Below are positions 34,489 through 44,914 of a stretch of 64,000 bases of DNA, piece by piece. A program made the position numbers and the translations under genes. Within the stretch, counting starts at the first letter, position 1. Every line of letters starts with the position of its first letter. The notes beneath the pieces are model-generated. The model worked only from the letters and a program-made list of their open reading frames with translations. It was not told where the DNA came from and searched no databases. This DNA comes from Flaviflexus massiliensis (GTDB taxonomy: Bacteria; Actinomycetota; Actinomycetes; Actinomycetales; Actinomycetaceae), in assembly GCF_001375495.1 (NCBI RefSeq), contig NZ_LN831057.1:456411-520410 (forward strand), read 5' to 3'.

Positions 34489-35880
34489 TTACTCGGTCTT
34501 GTCCTTGGCAGAGTTTTTCGCGGTTACGTCATTGCCATCGTCATTTGTTTCGACCTGGACCGTGGTCTTGCGCAGCTGAATCGCGGTGATGCGATTGGCT
34601 TCGACTGTGGCGACCTCAAGCTCGTAGCGGATCGTCACAGAATCGTCTTCCTGGTCGGCCGTCAGATTGTGGTCGATTGGTACGACGTCACCGGGTTCAG
34701 CGAGGCGGCCCATGAGGGACAGCATCCAGCCAGCAATCGTTTCGTAGGGTCCTTCGGGAAGGGCGATACCGGTACGGTCGTAGAAGTCTTCAAGGGATGT
34801 TTGACCATCAAACATCTTCGACTCGTGGAGCTTCATTTCCTCGCGGTACAGCTCCGTGTCGTACTCGTCCCAGATTTCGCCCACGAGTTCCTCGATGAGA
34901 TCCTCCAAGGTCACGAGGCCATCGGTGCCACCGTATTCGTCGATGACGACTGCGATGTGGTGGCCGGTCGACCGCATGTTGTTCATGACCGGCATGAGAG
35001 TTCCGGTTCCGGGCACCATGAGAATGTCACGGATAATGGTTTTGATCGAGGCGTCGGCTGTGAGCTTGTAGCGTGCCTCGTACAGGTCCCGAATGTGAAC
35101 GAAGCCGATGACATCATCGATTTCTTCCCGGTAGACGGGGTAGCGGGAGTACGGGTGTTCGCCAACCGTTGTGATCGCTTCACCAAGCGTTGCATCCTCG
35201 GGGATTGCGATGACGTCACGGCGGTGCCTCATGACCTCACGCAGTAGCGTGTTGGAGGCTTGGAAGACATCTTCAACCATGTCGCGTTCCGCCACGTCGA
35301 AGCCTTCGTGTGACACCACAATGTCCCGCACCTCCTCATCCGACATTGCACTCCCGTTGTCATCGGGGTTGATACCAATGAGGCGGAGAATCGCTGTGGA
35401 GGAGACGTTGACGATCCAAATAACCGGCTTGAGAAGCACGGCGAACTTCGAGAGCGAGGGACCGAGAAGCTTGGAGACTTGTTCGTTCCTTGCGAGTGCG
35501 ATTCGTTTCGGAACAAGTTCACCGAGAACGAGGGACAGGTAGGAGACGATGAGAGTCATCGTCACGAGTGCAACCGGGCCAGCCGCACCTTCCGAAAGGC
35601 CCCAGCCAACGAGCACGGGTTCCAATTGGGGTGCGATGGTTGATGCTCCGAAAGCGGAGGAGAAGAATCCAGCGAATGTGACGCCGATCTGGACGGCAGA
35701 AAGGAATGTACCCGAGTCACGGGCCAGGATCGCTACGCGCTTACCTGATTTCGATTCCTTCTCCATGCGCCGCAACTGGCTCTCACGGAGCGACACCAGG
35801 GCCATTTCTGATGCGGCAAAAATGCCGCCGATAATAACGAAGACGAACACCATGATGATGTTCACTGCGAGGCTGTTCAT
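34489..35880 (-). CDS. CNNM/CorC-HlyC family membrane protein
   Basis: A 463-aa protein of the hemolysin C/CNNM group, probably linked to Mg/Co efflux or homeostasis. The N-terminal DUF21 membrane domain has four hydrophobic segments in about 1-190 ([20 protein letters not shown], then [21 protein letters not shown]). Two CBS motifs follow (about 220-340, [40 protein letters not shown]), then a C-terminal CorC_HlyC FAD/transport-associated domain with a charged tail. Start [14 protein letters not shown] at 35880. It converges with the SDR gene across a strong terminator. Confidence 0.88.
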   Translation of the reverse strand: MNSLAVNIIMVFVFVIIGGIFAASEMALVSLRESQLRRMEKESKSGKRVAILARDSGTFLSAVQIGVTFAGFFSSAFGASTIAPQLEPVLVGWGLSEGAAGPVALVTMTLIVSYLSLVLGELVPKRIALARNEQVSKLLGPSLSKFAVLLKPVIWIVNVSSTAILRLIGINPDDNGSAMSDEEVRDIVVSHEGFDVAERDMVEDVFQASNTLLREVMRHRRDVIAIPEDATLGEAITTVGEHPYSRYPVYREEIDDVIGFVHIRDLYEARYKLTADASIKTIIRDILMVPGTGTLMPVMNNMRSTGHHIAVVIDEYGGTDGLVTLEDLIEELVGEIWDEYDTELYREEMKLHESKMFDGQTSLEDFYDRTGIALPEGPYETIAGWMLSLMGRLAEPGDVVPIDHNLTADQEDDSVTIRYELEVATVEANRITAIQLRKTTVQVETNDDGNDVTAKNSAKDKTE

Positions 35881-36204
35881 GATCCGACCACCCCACCATT
35901 CTTAGCGGCCACGTGGCCAGGTAAGGCGGTCATAATACTGTCAGGGTCTGATTGAGCGGTTTTGTCCACAGCAACATAGTAAAGCAAGCAGTGCAAGGAC
36001 CAATATCAACCGTGCCGTAATTCATGAGAAAAACCCAGGCCGTGAATGAGGTTGACGTAGCCGGAACGGTATCCAGCAAAGTCGCAGGTAACACGCCCAT
36101 GTGACCAGACCCAAGACGCTTACTTTTCATTTGAGGCTTCGTCCCGCCATTTTCTCCATGTTCTTGAGACCATGGGATGCACGTAGGCGCCTCGCTGGAG
36201 TCAC

Positions 36205-36234
36205 CCCTTCGTGCATGAATGAATGCACGAAGGG
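36205..36234. terminator. 12-bp hairpin
   Basis: Perfect stem CCCTTCGTGCAT/ATGCACGAAGGG with loop GAATGA, followed rightward by CTCTTGC. Transcription direction is unclear. Confidence 0.5.
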
Positions 36235-36300
36235 CTCTTGCACGTCATTTCTCATGGCGAACAAGGTTCGGTCAACCGGAAACCCGCAGCGTCGACCATT

Positions 36301-36344
36301 CGACTCTCGATCAGGGCATTCCAAGGCGTCATGATCGAGAGTCG
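36301..36344 (-). terminator. 13-bp hairpin after quinone reductase gene
   Basis: Perfect stem CGACTCTCGATCA/TGATCGAGAGTCG with an 18-nt loop, 33 nt past the leftward stop at 36377. There is no clear U tract on that strand. Confidence 0.55.
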
Positions 36345-36376
36345 ATTTGTGTGGATCATAGGGACTAGGAAGGTGC

Positions 36377-37330
36377 TTAGTGGATCTTGATCAGAGTCTT
36401 TCCAATCGACTTTCCGGATTCGATGTGAGCGTGAGCCTTGCTCGCGTATTGTGCATCGAATACCTTGCCGATGAGGATGTCGAGATGTCCGGCGGCGGTT
36501 CGTTCCGTCACCTCATTCCAACGCCATTCCTGTTCCTGACCGAGGTAGTTCGCAAGCGTGGGCCGGGTGATGTAGAGGCTACCGAGGGCATTGAGCCTTT
36601 GCAGGTCGAAGGGTGGGACCTGGCCTGAGGCTCCACCGAAAAGACACATGAGGCCCCGTGGTCTCAGGCAGGTGATCGTGTGATCGAAAGACGCCTTGCC
36701 CACTCCGTCGTACACGACGTCAAGCAGTCCGACTCGATCTGTCACTTGCTGTTTTATCGTGGCCCAGTCCGAGACAACGATTGAATGAGTGGTGTCGGTG
36801 AAGGCAAGCTTTTCTTCTGTACTGACAGTTCCAACGGAGATCGCACCCTGTGCGGAAGCAAGCTGACCGGCGATGCGGCCCACGCCGCCTGCAGCACCGG
36901 TGATGAGAATCTTTGTCCCTCGATCGACCGGGTAGGCGGAACGAATGAGATAGTGCGCGGTCATGCCCTGCAAGGGGAGTGCCGCTGCCGTATCCATCCG
37001 AATTGAATCGGGAACGTAGAGTGCCGCCGAGGCGGGGATTACGATCTTCTGGGCGTAGGACCCCATCTGGTTCGTCCACGCAACACGGGTGCCATCCCAC
37101 CAGCCCTCAACATCTTCACCGCGGCCGATCACTCGGCCCGAGCCTTCCTGTCCGGGAATGAACGGCGTCTCTATCGTGTAAACGCCGGATCGCTGGTAGG
37201 TGTCGATAAAGTTCAATCCTGCGTACTCGACTTCGACTAGGAGCTCGCCCGGTCCGGGAACCGGATCGGGCACGTCCACCCACTCCAAGACTTCGGGACC
37301 GCCGGTCGTAGAAACACGTATTGCCTTCAT
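36377..37330 (-). CDS. NADPH:quinone reductase-like, zinc-independent MDR
   Basis: A 317-aa medium-chain reductase. Start MKAIRVSTTGGPEVLEWVDV is the quinone oxidoreductase pattern. AGLNFIDTYQRSGVY (about 42-56) is the catalytic-domain signature, and the NADP site is ITGAAGGVGRIAGQLA near 143-158. The structural and catalytic zinc ligands of alcohol dehydrogenases are absent. The ATG at 37328-37330 follows AAGGAGG at good spacing; the frame extends 7 codons upstream. It would reduce quinones or reactive enones using NADPH. Confidence 0.88.
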   Translation of the reverse strand: MKAIRVSTTGGPEVLEWVDVPDPVPGPGELLVEVEYAGLNFIDTYQRSGVYTIETPFIPGQEGSGRVIGRGEDVEGWWDGTRVAWTNQMGSYAQKIVIPASAALYVPDSIRMDTAAALPLQGMTAHYLIRSAYPVDRGTKILITGAAGGVGRIAGQLASAQGAISVGTVSTEEKLAFTDTTHSIVVSDWATIKQQVTDRVGLLDVVYDGVGKASFDHTITCLRPRGLMCLFGGASGQVPPFDLQRLNALGSLYITRPTLANYLGQEQEWRWNEVTERTAAGHLDILIGKVFDAQYASKAHAHIESGKSIGKTLIKIH

Positions 37331-37396
37331 GATCGTCCTCCTTGGCGCCACTTAGTTCCTAGACTAGATCGAAAGCAGACATAAGGGGAGAGAAAA

Positions 37397-37852
37397 ATGG
37401 TAACACCGGGCAGGCTCTACATCGATCGTCAGCATCCGCTCGCATATCGGTCGGCACTTGAGTTCGCGGACACGGTTAAGCAAATTGCGGAAGAGGCGGG
37501 CCTGGGAAGGGATCTCGTTGAACTGATCAACGTCCGGTGCTCCCAAATTAACAAGTGCCCCAGCTGCCTGAAAGCCCATGTTCCCCAACTCGTGCGGTCG
37601 GGGATGGACGCGGTCAAGATTGCCGTGATTCCGGCGTGGCGGAATGCGCCCATCTTCACCGCCGAGGAACGAGCGGTGCTGGAAATGGCCGAGCTAGCCA
37701 CCGAACTTCCGCAAGCGCGGGATGCTGATGTACGCTATGACGAAATCGCATCCGTCCTCACCCCCGAACAGCTTTCTGCAGCCGCCTGGATCGCCATCGC
37801 CATCAACGCCTTCAATCGCATCTCGATCCTCTCCGGACACCCGGTCAAATAG
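37397..37852 (+). CDS. AhpD/carboxymuconolactone decarboxylase-like protein
   Basis: A 151-aa all-helical protein of the AhpD-like fold. The redox motif CPSCLKAH (Cys54, Cys57, His61) with the preceding ELINVRCSQINK matches the alkylhydroperoxidase-type family active site. Probably a peroxide-handling or redox protein. It is divergent from the quinone reductase with a 66-nt gap, so the two may share oxidative-stress control. The ATG follows AAGGGGAGAG. Confidence 0.8.
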   Translation: MVTPGRLYIDRQHPLAYRSALEFADTVKQIAEEAGLGRDLVELINVRCSQINKCPSCLKAHVPQLVRSGMDAVKIAVIPAWRNAPIFTAEERAVLEMAELATELPQARDADVRYDEIASVLTPEQLSAAAWIAIAINAFNRISILSGHPVK

Positions 37853-38158
37853 AACTGCGGAACCGGGGGAGAGGCGGACCTACCTGCTTGAAGACATGCA
37901 GTCACCTTGAAGCCAGGCAACCACCCGGCATAGCGCCGAACTTTTCCCTGCAAGGTTCGGTACTGGACTGTCCATTGCCTAGACTCATCCGTTGACCTAC
38001 GCGGAAGCTGACCGGAACCGATTCGGGTGAGTTGCGCGACACATGCCCGGGTATACGGAAAAATTCGATTGCACGCTCCCTTCCCTTTGCACCCAGTTTG
38101 TGCCTTGTTAACCGGGATAATGTGAGATTATTTCGTGGCACTCCACGGAGCCCCCTAC
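37853..38158. other. intergenic region before arg operon
   Basis: 306 bp without a gene. One small hairpin, CCGAAC/GTTCGG at 37936-37960, could end the AhpD-like transcript. Nothing else is recognised. Confidence 0.5.
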
Positions 38159-38192
38159 TTGAAATTAATACGGACAAACGTATACTTATACG
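38159..38192 (+). promoter_or_regulatory. arg operon promoter with operator palindrome; likely leaderless
   Basis: TTGAAA (38159-38164), 16-nt spacing, TATACT (38181-38186). The -10 ends 7 nt before the argC ATG at 38194, so the transcript should start at or next to the start codon, and no Shine-Dalgarno exists. The -10 is embedded in the perfect palindrome CGTATA-CT-TATACG (38179-38192), the natural candidate for ArgR binding, since argR is in the operon. Confidence 0.7.
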
Positions 38193-38193
38193 C

Positions 38194-39234
38194 ATGGTTA
38201 AAGTGTCTGTTGCAGGGGCATCGGGGTATGCCGGGGGAGAGGCCGTACGACTCTTGACCTCCCACCCTCAGCTCGAAATTGGTGTGCTTGCCGCGCACTC
38301 ATCGCGCGGTCCAATCGGTCAGTTCCATCCCCATCTGCGAGCAATAGGGGACCGTGAGCTTGTGCCCATGGAAGCCGAGACACTTGCCGACTCCGACGTC
38401 GTCATTCTTGGCCTGCCTCATGGCGCCTCTGCCGAGATTTCAGAAGCCATCCTCCAGATCAATCCCGAGGTGCGGATCATTGACCTTGGTGCTGATCACC
38501 GCCTCGAGGACGCTTCCGCTTGGGAGGCGTTCTATGGTGGGCAGATGGCGGAACCGTGGGCGTACGCCATGCCCGAACTCATTCGTGAAGGGAAGTCGCA
38601 GCGTGAGATCCTTTCCTACTCCCGGCTCATTGCCGCCCCGGGATGCAATGCTTCGGCGGTGACCTTTGCAGCCCAGCCTGCCCTGCACGCCGGTATTGCC
38701 ACCGGTGAGGGAATCGTTGCGATTCTGGCAGTCGGATACTCCGGTGCCGGCAAGGCCGCCAAGCCCCACCTCATGGCTTCCGAAGCCCTTGGAAGTCTTG
38801 CTCCCTACGGAGTAGGTGGAACCCACCGTCACATTCCCGAGATCGTGCAGAACCTCAAGAAGGCTGGTGGCACGCTAGAGACGCTCTCGTTCACCCCGGT
38901 GCTCGCCCCCGTTTCCCGTGGAATCCTCGCCACCGTGTCGATTCCTGTGAAGGAAGGGACGACCGCGGAAGACGTGAGGGACGCCTACCGGGCAACCTAT
39001 GTAGATGAACCTTTCGTCCAATACAGCGAGCAGGTCCCCACAACTTCAATGGTGACCGGCGCCAATACGGCGCTCGTGCACGCGGTTCTGGACAGGGATG
39101 GACAGCGCCTGACCGCGATCTGCGCTCTCGACAACCTTGTTAAGGGCACGGCAGGTGCCGCAATCCAATCCCTCAACCTGTCCCTCGGCATCCCGGAGGA
39201 TATTGGCCTGACAACGGTGGGAGTTGCCCCGTGA
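38194..39234 (+). CDS. argC: N-acetyl-gamma-glutamyl-phosphate reductase
   Basis: A 346-aa NADPH-dependent reductase, third step of arginine synthesis. The nucleotide motif GASGYAGGEAVRLL is at 8-21, the LGLPHGASAE loop at 72-81, and the catalytic Cys151 in AAPGCNASAVTFA. Length is typical. The ATG at 38194 is preferred over the open frame upstream because the Rossmann strand begins there and a -10 box lies 7 nt before it. Its stop overlaps argJ by 4 nt; it leads argCJBDRG. Confidence 0.95.
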   Translation: MVKVSVAGASGYAGGEAVRLLTSHPQLEIGVLAAHSSRGPIGQFHPHLRAIGDRELVPMEAETLADSDVVILGLPHGASAEISEAILQINPEVRIIDLGADHRLEDASAWEAFYGGQMAEPWAYAMPELIREGKSQREILSYSRLIAAPGCNASAVTFAAQPALHAGIATGEGIVAILAVGYSGAGKAAKPHLMASEALGSLAPYGVGGTHRHIPEIVQNLKKAGGTLETLSFTPVLAPVSRGILATVSIPVKEGTTAEDVRDAYRATYVDEPFVQYSEQVPTTSMVTGANTALVHAVLDRDGQRLTAICALDNLVKGTAGAAIQSLNLSLGIPEDIGLTTVGVAP

Positions 39235-40385
39235 TTACCTTTCCTCAAGGATTTGTTGCCTCCGGCGTGACAGCCGGCCTCAAAGAGTCCGGTAAACCTG
39301 ACCTCGCCCTCGTGGTCAACGAGGGTCCGCTGGATGAGGCGGCCGGAGTGTTCACGACGAACCGGGTCGTGGCGTGGCCCGTGCAATGGACTCGTAATGC
39401 GCTGGCTGACGGCAGGCTCAAGGCCGTTGTACTTAATTCGGGGAACGCCAACGTTGCGACCCCTGGCGGCATGGATGTGACAACCGCGACCGCGGAGGCC
39501 GTTGCTCAGCATCTCTCACTCGAGGCGAGCGATGTTGGCGTGTGCTCGACCGGTGTTATCGGCGTGACACTTGAATCGGCTCCGCTCGTTGCTGGCGTGG
39601 CAGAGGCGGTTGCCGGCCTGGGGGTCGATGGTGGGTCTGACGCTGCCGAGGCCATCATGACAACCGATACGGTGTCGAAGCAGGCAACATTCGAGTCCGG
39701 TTTCAAGATCGGTGGCATGGCCAAGGGTGCTGGGATGATTGCCCCGGGCATGGCCACCATGCTCTGTATCATCACGACCGATGCTGTGATCGACTCCGAA
39801 AGCGCCCAAAACGTTCTCGTTGACGCGGTGAACACGACATTTAATAGGATCGATGTTGACGGTTGCATGTCGACCAACGACACGGTCCTCCTCCTAGCAA
39901 GCGGTGCCTCAGGGATCACTCCCGATCTGCAGGAGTTTGCTCGCGGAGTGAACGAGGTATGTTCCGATCTAGCGAAGCAGATGATTGGGGACGCCGAGGG
40001 TGCGAGCCACGACATTGATATTCAGGTGACCCACTCGGCAACGGAAGAGGGTGCGCTCGCGGTTGCTCGCGCAATCGCACAATCAAACCTGTTCAAGTGC
40101 GCGATCTTCGGCAATGACCCCAACTGGGGCCGCATCATCTCCGCGGCGGGAACAGTTCCCGAATCGGAAGCGCCCTTTGATCCGCAAGATCTTGCGGTCA
40201 TTATTAACGGCGTGCCCGTGGCCGAGCAGGGAGTTGATACCGGCAGGCGTGATGAGGTGGACATGGCCGCGAACCGTCTCGTGACGGTTGAGTTGCAGCT
40301 GGGGTCGGGAACCGAGTCCGCCAGCATCCTCACCAACGATCTGACCTACGACTACGTGACAGAGAATTCGGCATACACAACATGA
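39231..40385 (+). CDS. argJ: glutamate N-acetyltransferase/amino-acid acetyltransferase
   Basis: A 384-aa ornithine acetyltransferase, which recycles the acetyl group from N-acetylornithine to glutamate. It is made as a precursor that cuts itself before Thr176 in [14 protein letters not shown]; the new N-terminal threonine is the nucleophile. VCSTGVIGV (about 104-112) forms the oxyanion region and [19 protein letters not shown] is the C-terminal landmark. GTG start overlaps the argC stop. Whether it can also use acetyl-CoA is unknown. Confidence 0.95.
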   Translation: MITFPQGFVASGVTAGLKESGKPDLALVVNEGPLDEAAGVFTTNRVVAWPVQWTRNALADGRLKAVVLNSGNANVATPGGMDVTTATAEAVAQHLSLEASDVGVCSTGVIGVTLESAPLVAGVAEAVAGLGVDGGSDAAEAIMTTDTVSKQATFESGFKIGGMAKGAGMIAPGMATMLCIITTDAVIDSESAQNVLVDAVNTTFNRIDVDGCMSTNDTVLLLASGASGITPDLQEFARGVNEVCSDLAKQMIGDAEGASHDIDIQVTHSATEEGALAVARAIAQSNLFKCAIFGNDPNWGRIISAAGTVPESEAPFDPQDLAVIINGVPVAEQGVDTGRRDEVDMAANRLVTVELQLGSGTESASILTNDLTYDYVTENSAYTT

Positions 40386-41281
40386 GTACGATTTTGGAAC
40401 GATTGTTAGCAGCCCAAGACAAGGCGGAAGTTCTCGTCCAGGCACTGCCCTGGATTCGGGAGTTTGCGGGACAAACCGTTGTCATCAAATACGGTGGCAA
40501 CGCTATGGTCAACCAGGAGCTGAAGGAAGCGTTCGCTCACGACGTCCTGTTCTTCTACCACGTGGGATTGAAGCCTGTCGTGGTGCACGGCGGTGGCCCG
40601 CAGATCAACGCCATGCTGGCCAAGCTCGGAATTGAATCCGAGTTCAGGGGCGGACTACGAGTCACCTCGGCTGAGGCCATGGAAGTTGTCCGCATGGTCC
40701 TGACCGGACAGGTGCAACGTGACCTCGTGTCCCTGCTCAATAGGGATTCTCCCTACGCGGTGGGCATGTCCGGTGAGGATGCGGCCCTGCTGACGGCGCG
40801 CAAACGCTTCATCGAGCTCGACGGCAAAAGGGTCGACCTGGGTCATGTCGGTGATGTTCACGAAGTCAACCCGGCCTCGATCCACGACCTTCTCGACAAC
40901 GGCCGGATCCCCGTCATTTCCACCATCGCCATGGATGTGGAGGGGGATGGGATCCTCAACGTTAATGCGGACACTGCAGCGGCAGCGATCGCATCGGCGC
41001 TCGGAGCCTCCAAGCTCCTCATGCTGACCGACGTTGAGGGACTGTACCTGGATTGGCCCAACAAGGACTCGCTTGCGTCCGAGATCGGCACGACCGCACT
41101 GCGCGAACTGCTGCCGAAGCTCGATGCGGGAATGCGGCCGAAAATGGAGGCCGCGCTCCACGCGATTGATGGCGGGGTGAAGGCCGCGCACGTCATTGAT
41201 GGGCGGATGGAGCATTCGATGCTGCTGGAAATCTTTACTGATGCGGGAGTGGGAACTCTCGTCACGGGGGACACGAAATGA
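40382..41281 (+). CDS. argB: acetylglutamate kinase
   Basis: A 299-aa amino-acid kinase, second step of arginine synthesis. The phosphate loop [10 protein letters not shown] is at 33-42, [12 protein letters not shown] near 63-74, and [21 protein letters not shown] C-terminal residues ([24 protein letters not shown]) are normal. An N-terminal helix ([18 protein letters not shown]) as in arginine-sensitive hexameric enzymes suggests feedback inhibition. It overlaps argJ and argD by 4 nt each. Confidence 0.95.
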   Translation: MSTILERLLAAQDKAEVLVQALPWIREFAGQTVVIKYGGNAMVNQELKEAFAHDVLFFYHVGLKPVVVHGGGPQINAMLAKLGIESEFRGGLRVTSAEAMEVVRMVLTGQVQRDLVSLLNRDSPYAVGMSGEDAALLTARKRFIELDGKRVDLGHVGDVHEVNPASIHDLLDNGRIPVISTIAMDVEGDGILNVNADTAAAAIASALGASKLLMLTDVEGLYLDWPNKDSLASEIGTTALRELLPKLDAGMRPKMEAALHAIDGGVKAAHVIDGRMEHSMLLEIFTDAGVGTLVTGDTK

Positions 41282-42408
41282 CGATCTCAACCTACGAATC
41301 CGTGTACATCAACGCATTCGGTACACCCTCCCTCGTGCTCGACCACGGGCAGGGCGTGCACGTGTGGGACACGGAGGGAAAGAAGTACCTGGACCTGCTG
41401 GCAGGTATCGCAGTCAACGCACTCGGCTACGCCGATCAAGCTATGGCCCGCGCAATCACTGACCAGGTGTCCAAACTGTCCCACGTCTCCAACTTCTTCA
41501 CGACCGAGCCTCAAATCAATCTAGCGAAGAAGCTGGTCGAGCTCCTCGTTAGCGAAGGTGGACGCCCCGGCAAGGTGTTCCTCGCGAACTCGGGAACCGA
41601 AGCCAACGAAGGTGCGATGAAGCTTGCGATGCTCCACAAGCCGGGGGGCAAGATCGTTGCGCTTGAGGGAGCCTTCCACGGACGTACGCTCGGTGCACTT
41701 TCCATTACCCACAAGCCCGCCATCCGCGAACCCTTCGGGCAGATCCCCGGATGCGAATTTATTGTCCCCGAGGTTGAGGCGCTCGCCGGACTCGGCGATG
41801 ACGTTGCAGCGATTTTCCTCGAACCCATCCAGGGTGAGCGGGGCGTCATGCCGCTGAGCGAAGAGTTCCTGCAGGAAGCTCGAGCGACCGCAGACCGCAT
41901 CGGTGCGCTCCTCGTTGTTGACGAGATTCAGACGGGGATGGGACGGACCGGCCGCTGGTTTGCACACACCGCCAGTGTCCAGGCCGATGTCATCACCCTG
42001 GCCAAGGGCCTGGGAGGAGGCATGCCGATCGGTGCAATCATCGCCACCGGTGAGGCAGCTAATCTCTTCACCCCGGGAAGCCATGGCTCCACCTTCGGTG
42101 GGAACCCCGTCGCTGCAGCAGCTGCACTCGCCGTTCTTGATCGCATCACCGAACTGCTACCTCACGTGGGGGACATGGGCGAGTGGATCATGGGGGAGCT
42201 GAACGCGGCTGGTTTCGAGGTTCGTGGCCGGGGCCTGCTCCTGGGCGTCACCGTCAACGACGCACCGGGGCTCGTGACCGAGCTGCGCAAGGCCGGTTTC
42301 ATTGTTAACGCAACCGGACCGGATACTCTCCGCCTTGCACCGCCACTCATCATTTCCCGTGATGAGTTTGCGCCCTTTGTGCAGGCACTGTCCGAGCTGA
42401 GGAAGTGA
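41278..42408 (+). CDS. argD: acetylornithine aminotransferase
   Basis: A 376-aa class III PLP aminotransferase converting N-acetylglutamate semialdehyde to N-acetylornithine. The PLP lysine is Lys243 in [15 protein letters not shown], the PLP-ring aspartate is Asp215 in [15 protein letters not shown], and [15 protein letters not shown] (103-117) binds the phosphate. The ATG overlaps the argB stop. It may also serve in lysine synthesis as in other bacteria. Confidence 0.95.
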   Translation: MTISTYESVYINAFGTPSLVLDHGQGVHVWDTEGKKYLDLLAGIAVNALGYADQAMARAITDQVSKLSHVSNFFTTEPQINLAKKLVELLVSEGGRPGKVFLANSGTEANEGAMKLAMLHKPGGKIVALEGAFHGRTLGALSITHKPAIREPFGQIPGCEFIVPEVEALAGLGDDVAAIFLEPIQGERGVMPLSEEFLQEARATADRIGALLVVDEIQTGMGRTGRWFAHTASVQADVITLAKGLGGGMPIGAIIATGEAANLFTPGSHGSTFGGNPVAAAAALAVLDRITELLPHVGDMGEWIMGELNAAGFEVRGRGLLLGVTVNDAPGLVTELRKAGFIVNATGPDTLRLAPPLIISRDEFAPFVQALSELRK

Positions 42409-42409
42409 T

Positions 42410-42922
42410 GTGAAAACAACGCCAACCACTCGCGCTGCCCGCCACGCGGTCATCACCGAAATCATTAGCGGATCCCAGATCGCGAGCCAGGAAGCACTCC
42501 GGCTCGAACTCCAGGACCGCGGTATTGTAGTGACCCAGGCAACGCTCTCACGAGACCTGGATGACCTGCGGGCAACCAAGGTCCGGTTCCCGGGCGGACG
42601 CCAAGGCTATGTCCTGCCCAACCCCGATGATGTTCCGGACGCCACGATCGCTGCCCGCGACTATCTGGAACGCTGGTGCAAGGACCTCCTCCTGACCGCT
42701 AAGGTCGCCTTCAACCAGGTTGTCATGCGAACCCCGCCCGGTGCGGCGCAGATACTTGCAGCGTCGGTCGACCGGGCTGTCCTCGACGGTGTCCTCGGCT
42801 GCATTGCCGGTGATGACACGGTCCTCGTCATCACAAATACCCCTGAGCGAGCACAATCGCTCGCCACCTACCTACTAAGTCTTGCTGAACAAAGAGCTAC
42901 AGAGAAAGAGAAGAACGCATGA
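42410..42922 (+). CDS. argR: arginine repressor
   Basis: A 170-aa ArgR. N-terminal winged helix (about 8-75) with [19 protein letters not shown], the DNA-contacting Ser-Arg motif, and a C-terminal hexamerisation/arginine-binding domain including [20 protein letters not shown] and [12 protein letters not shown]. It is a GTG start 1 nt after the argD stop. It is predicted to bind the palindrome at the argC promoter when arginine is plentiful and so autoregulate the operon. Confidence 0.95.
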   Translation: MKTTPTTRAARHAVITEIISGSQIASQEALRLELQDRGIVVTQATLSRDLDDLRATKVRFPGGRQGYVLPNPDDVPDATIAARDYLERWCKDLLLTAKVAFNQVVMRTPPGAAQILAASVDRAVLDGVLGCIAGDDTVLVITNTPERAQSLATYLLSLAEQRATEKEKNA

Positions 42923-44160
42923 GCGCACACAAGGATCGGGTTGTCCTCGCCTACTCGGGAGGGTTGGACACATCGGTCGCCATCGGCTGGATCGCAGAAC
43001 AGACTGGTAAAGAGGTTGTCACAGTCTCCGTTGACGTCGGTCAGGGCGGTGAAGACCTCGAAGCCATCCGCCAGCGCGCACTCGACTGCGGCGCAGTTGA
43101 AGCGTACGTTGCTGACGCTCGTGACGAGTTCGCCAATGAATACTGCATGCCGGCGCTCGCCGCGAATGGCCTCTACATGGATGCCTACCCGCTCGTCTCC
43201 GCAATCTCCCGCCCCACGATCGTCAAGCACCTCGTAACCGCGGCACGCCGCTTCGGAGCAGACACCGTTGCGCACGGCTGCACCGGTAAGGGCAACGACC
43301 AGGTCCGTTTCGAGGTTGGCATTACCTCGCTCGGCCCGGACCTCAAGTGCATCTCGCCCGTCCGCGACCTCGCCCTCACCCGCGAATTCGCCATCGAATA
43401 CGCAAACAAGCACGATCTTCCGATCGAAACGACGCACAACAACCCGTTCTCAATCGACCAGAACGTGTGGGGCCGCGCCATCGAAACCGGCTTCCTTGAG
43501 GATATTTGGAACGCACCCACGAAGGATGTCTACTCCTACACGGATGACCCGACCTACCCGCCGCTCCCGGACGAAGTGATCATCACGTTCGAGAAGGGCA
43601 TTCCGGTCGCCATTGATGGACGCAAGGTCACCCCGCTCGAAGCGATCCAGGAACTCAACAAGCGTGCCGGCGCCCAGGGTATTGGTCGCATCGATATCGT
43701 TGAGGACCGCATGGTCGGCATCAAGTCCCGTGAAATCTACGAGGCACCGGGCGCCATGACCCTCATCGAAGCCCACCGTGAGCTCGAGAACGTCACCCTG
43801 GACCGCGACCAGGCACGCTTCAAGCGCACCGTTTCGGACCAGTGGACCAACCTCGTGTACGAAGGCCAGTGGTTCTCGCCGCTCAAGCGTTCCCTCGACG
43901 CCTTCATTGCCCACACCCAGGAGTACGTGTCGGGTGACATTCGGATGACCCTGCACGGTGGTCGCGCCACCGTCACCGGGCGCCGCTCGGACACCTCGCT
44001 CTACGACTTCAACCTCGCAACCTACGATGCTGGAGATACCTTCGACCAGTCCTCAGCACGTGGCTTCATCGAGATCACCGGCCTTCCGAGCAAGCTTGCT
44101 GCCGCCCGTGATGTTGCTTTTGGTAAGGGTGAAGATCTTGGTGAATCGGTCCTGAACTAG
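42919..44160 (+). CDS. argG: argininosuccinate synthase
   Basis: A 413-aa ATP-dependent ligase joining citrulline and aspartate. The PP-loop is [15 protein letters not shown] (about 10-24); further landmarks are [19 protein letters not shown] (about 113-131) and [13 protein letters not shown]. Length is normal. The ATG overlaps argR by 4 nt and follows an A/G-rich AGAGAAAGAGAAG. It ends the operon, followed by a 17-bp hairpin. Confidence 0.96.
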   Translation: MSAHKDRVVLAYSGGLDTSVAIGWIAEQTGKEVVTVSVDVGQGGEDLEAIRQRALDCGAVEAYVADARDEFANEYCMPALAANGLYMDAYPLVSAISRPTIVKHLVTAARRFGADTVAHGCTGKGNDQVRFEVGITSLGPDLKCISPVRDLALTREFAIEYANKHDLPIETTHNNPFSIDQNVWGRAIETGFLEDIWNAPTKDVYSYTDDPTYPPLPDEVIITFEKGIPVAIDGRKVTPLEAIQELNKRAGAQGIGRIDIVEDRMVGIKSREIYEAPGAMTLIEAHRELENVTLDRDQARFKRTVSDQWTNLVYEGQWFSPLKRSLDAFIAHTQEYVSGDIRMTLHGGRATVTGRRSDTSLYDFNLATYDAGDTFDQSSARGFIEITGLPSKLAAARDVAFGKGEDLGESVLN

Positions 44161-44205
44161 ACACAAGAAGTTCTGTACGAACCGGATCCCCTGAGTCCAA
44201 GAGTG

Positions 44206-44258
44206 AATTGTGCCCTGCTAGTGGTGACGAAATAGCGTCCTACTAGCAGGGCACAATT
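44206..44258 (+). terminator. terminator after argG
   Basis: A 17-bp perfect stem (44206-44222 with 44242-44258) with a 19-nt loop, 46 nt past the argG stop; ends in AATT followed by GTGCG, no long U tract. Confidence 0.75.
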
Positions 44259-44474
44259 GTGCGTTGAGCGCGGGTGAGGAGGCGCGACCCTGGAATGGAA
44301 ATGAATGCTCATGCTGTATCCACCCCACCCTTCAAACAATCAGGACGTCAGGGAGAAGATGAGCCGCGTGATCTTGTGAGTCCTCTGCTGTTTTGGACCC
44401 TATTGGATGACAAGCAAAAGTCCTAAAATGAATAGGGCCTGGCCGCTAATTTTTTGAGGGGGAGGTCTATTTAC

Positions 44475-44753
44475 ATGAAGGTTCTTCAGATAATTCTCGA
44501 ATGGGCAGGAGTTCTGCTGTTCATCATCGGCGCCGGCACATTCATCGGGTCATTCAACTCGCTCTACACGGCAAACCTCACCCTTGAGATGAGTCGCAGC
44601 GCATCTGACACCGTTAGTTTTTATGATGTTGAGAAGCTCATGCGGGCACTTGAACTCTTCATGCTCGGAACCGCTTGGCTGATCGTAGGTTTCCTTCTCT
44701 GGTTTGGATCGCACCAGCTCAAGCGACGAGTACTTGCGACCCAGGGATCTTAA
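44475..44753 (+). CDS. small membrane protein, two predicted helices
   Basis: A 92-aa protein. Helix 1 is about 5-28 (IILEWAGVLLFIIGAGTFIGSF), a polar loop with MSRSASDTVSFYDVEKLMRA follows, and helix 2 is about 57-77 (ELFMLGTAWLIVGFLLWFG); the tail is basic. The ATG at 44475 has GGGGAGG 8 nt upstream. I do not recognise a family. It is a single gene between terminators at 44206 and 44845. Confidence 0.7.
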   Translation: MKVLQIILEWAGVLLFIIGAGTFIGSFNSLYTANLTLEMSRSASDTVSFYDVEKLMRALELFMLGTAWLIVGFLLWFGSHQLKRRVLATQGS

Positions 44754-44844
44754 CTACTCGATGCTGTCTCACTGAACTAGTCTTTGGCTCGGTCGTTTGC
44801 CACCTGCGGTATCAAAGGATTGGTCAGCACGCATAGCCTGATTC

Positions 44845-44877
44845 ACAACACTCATGCAGTGAATGAATGAGTGTTGT
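44845..44877 (+). terminator. rho-independent-type terminator
   Basis: An 11-bp stem ACAACACTCAT/ATGAGTGTTGT with an 11-nt loop followed by TTTGC. It ends the small membrane-protein gene and may also serve the leftward gene at 44915. Confidence 0.7.
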
Positions 44878-44914
44878 TTTGCTATTGCTGTGAATTCTCT
44901 TCTCCGTGATTTGG

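Larger units (their letters stand above)
35881..36376. other. 496-bp gap with two hairpins
   Basis: No credible gene. A plus-strand open frame of 77 codons at 36101 has no Shine-Dalgarno and runs through both hairpins. The left part must hold the promoter of the leftward gene ending at 34489. Confidence 0.5.

Noticed and set aside
36101..36334. 77-codon plus-strand open frame
   Set aside because: It runs through two strong hairpins, has no ribosome-binding site and no recognisable protein character.
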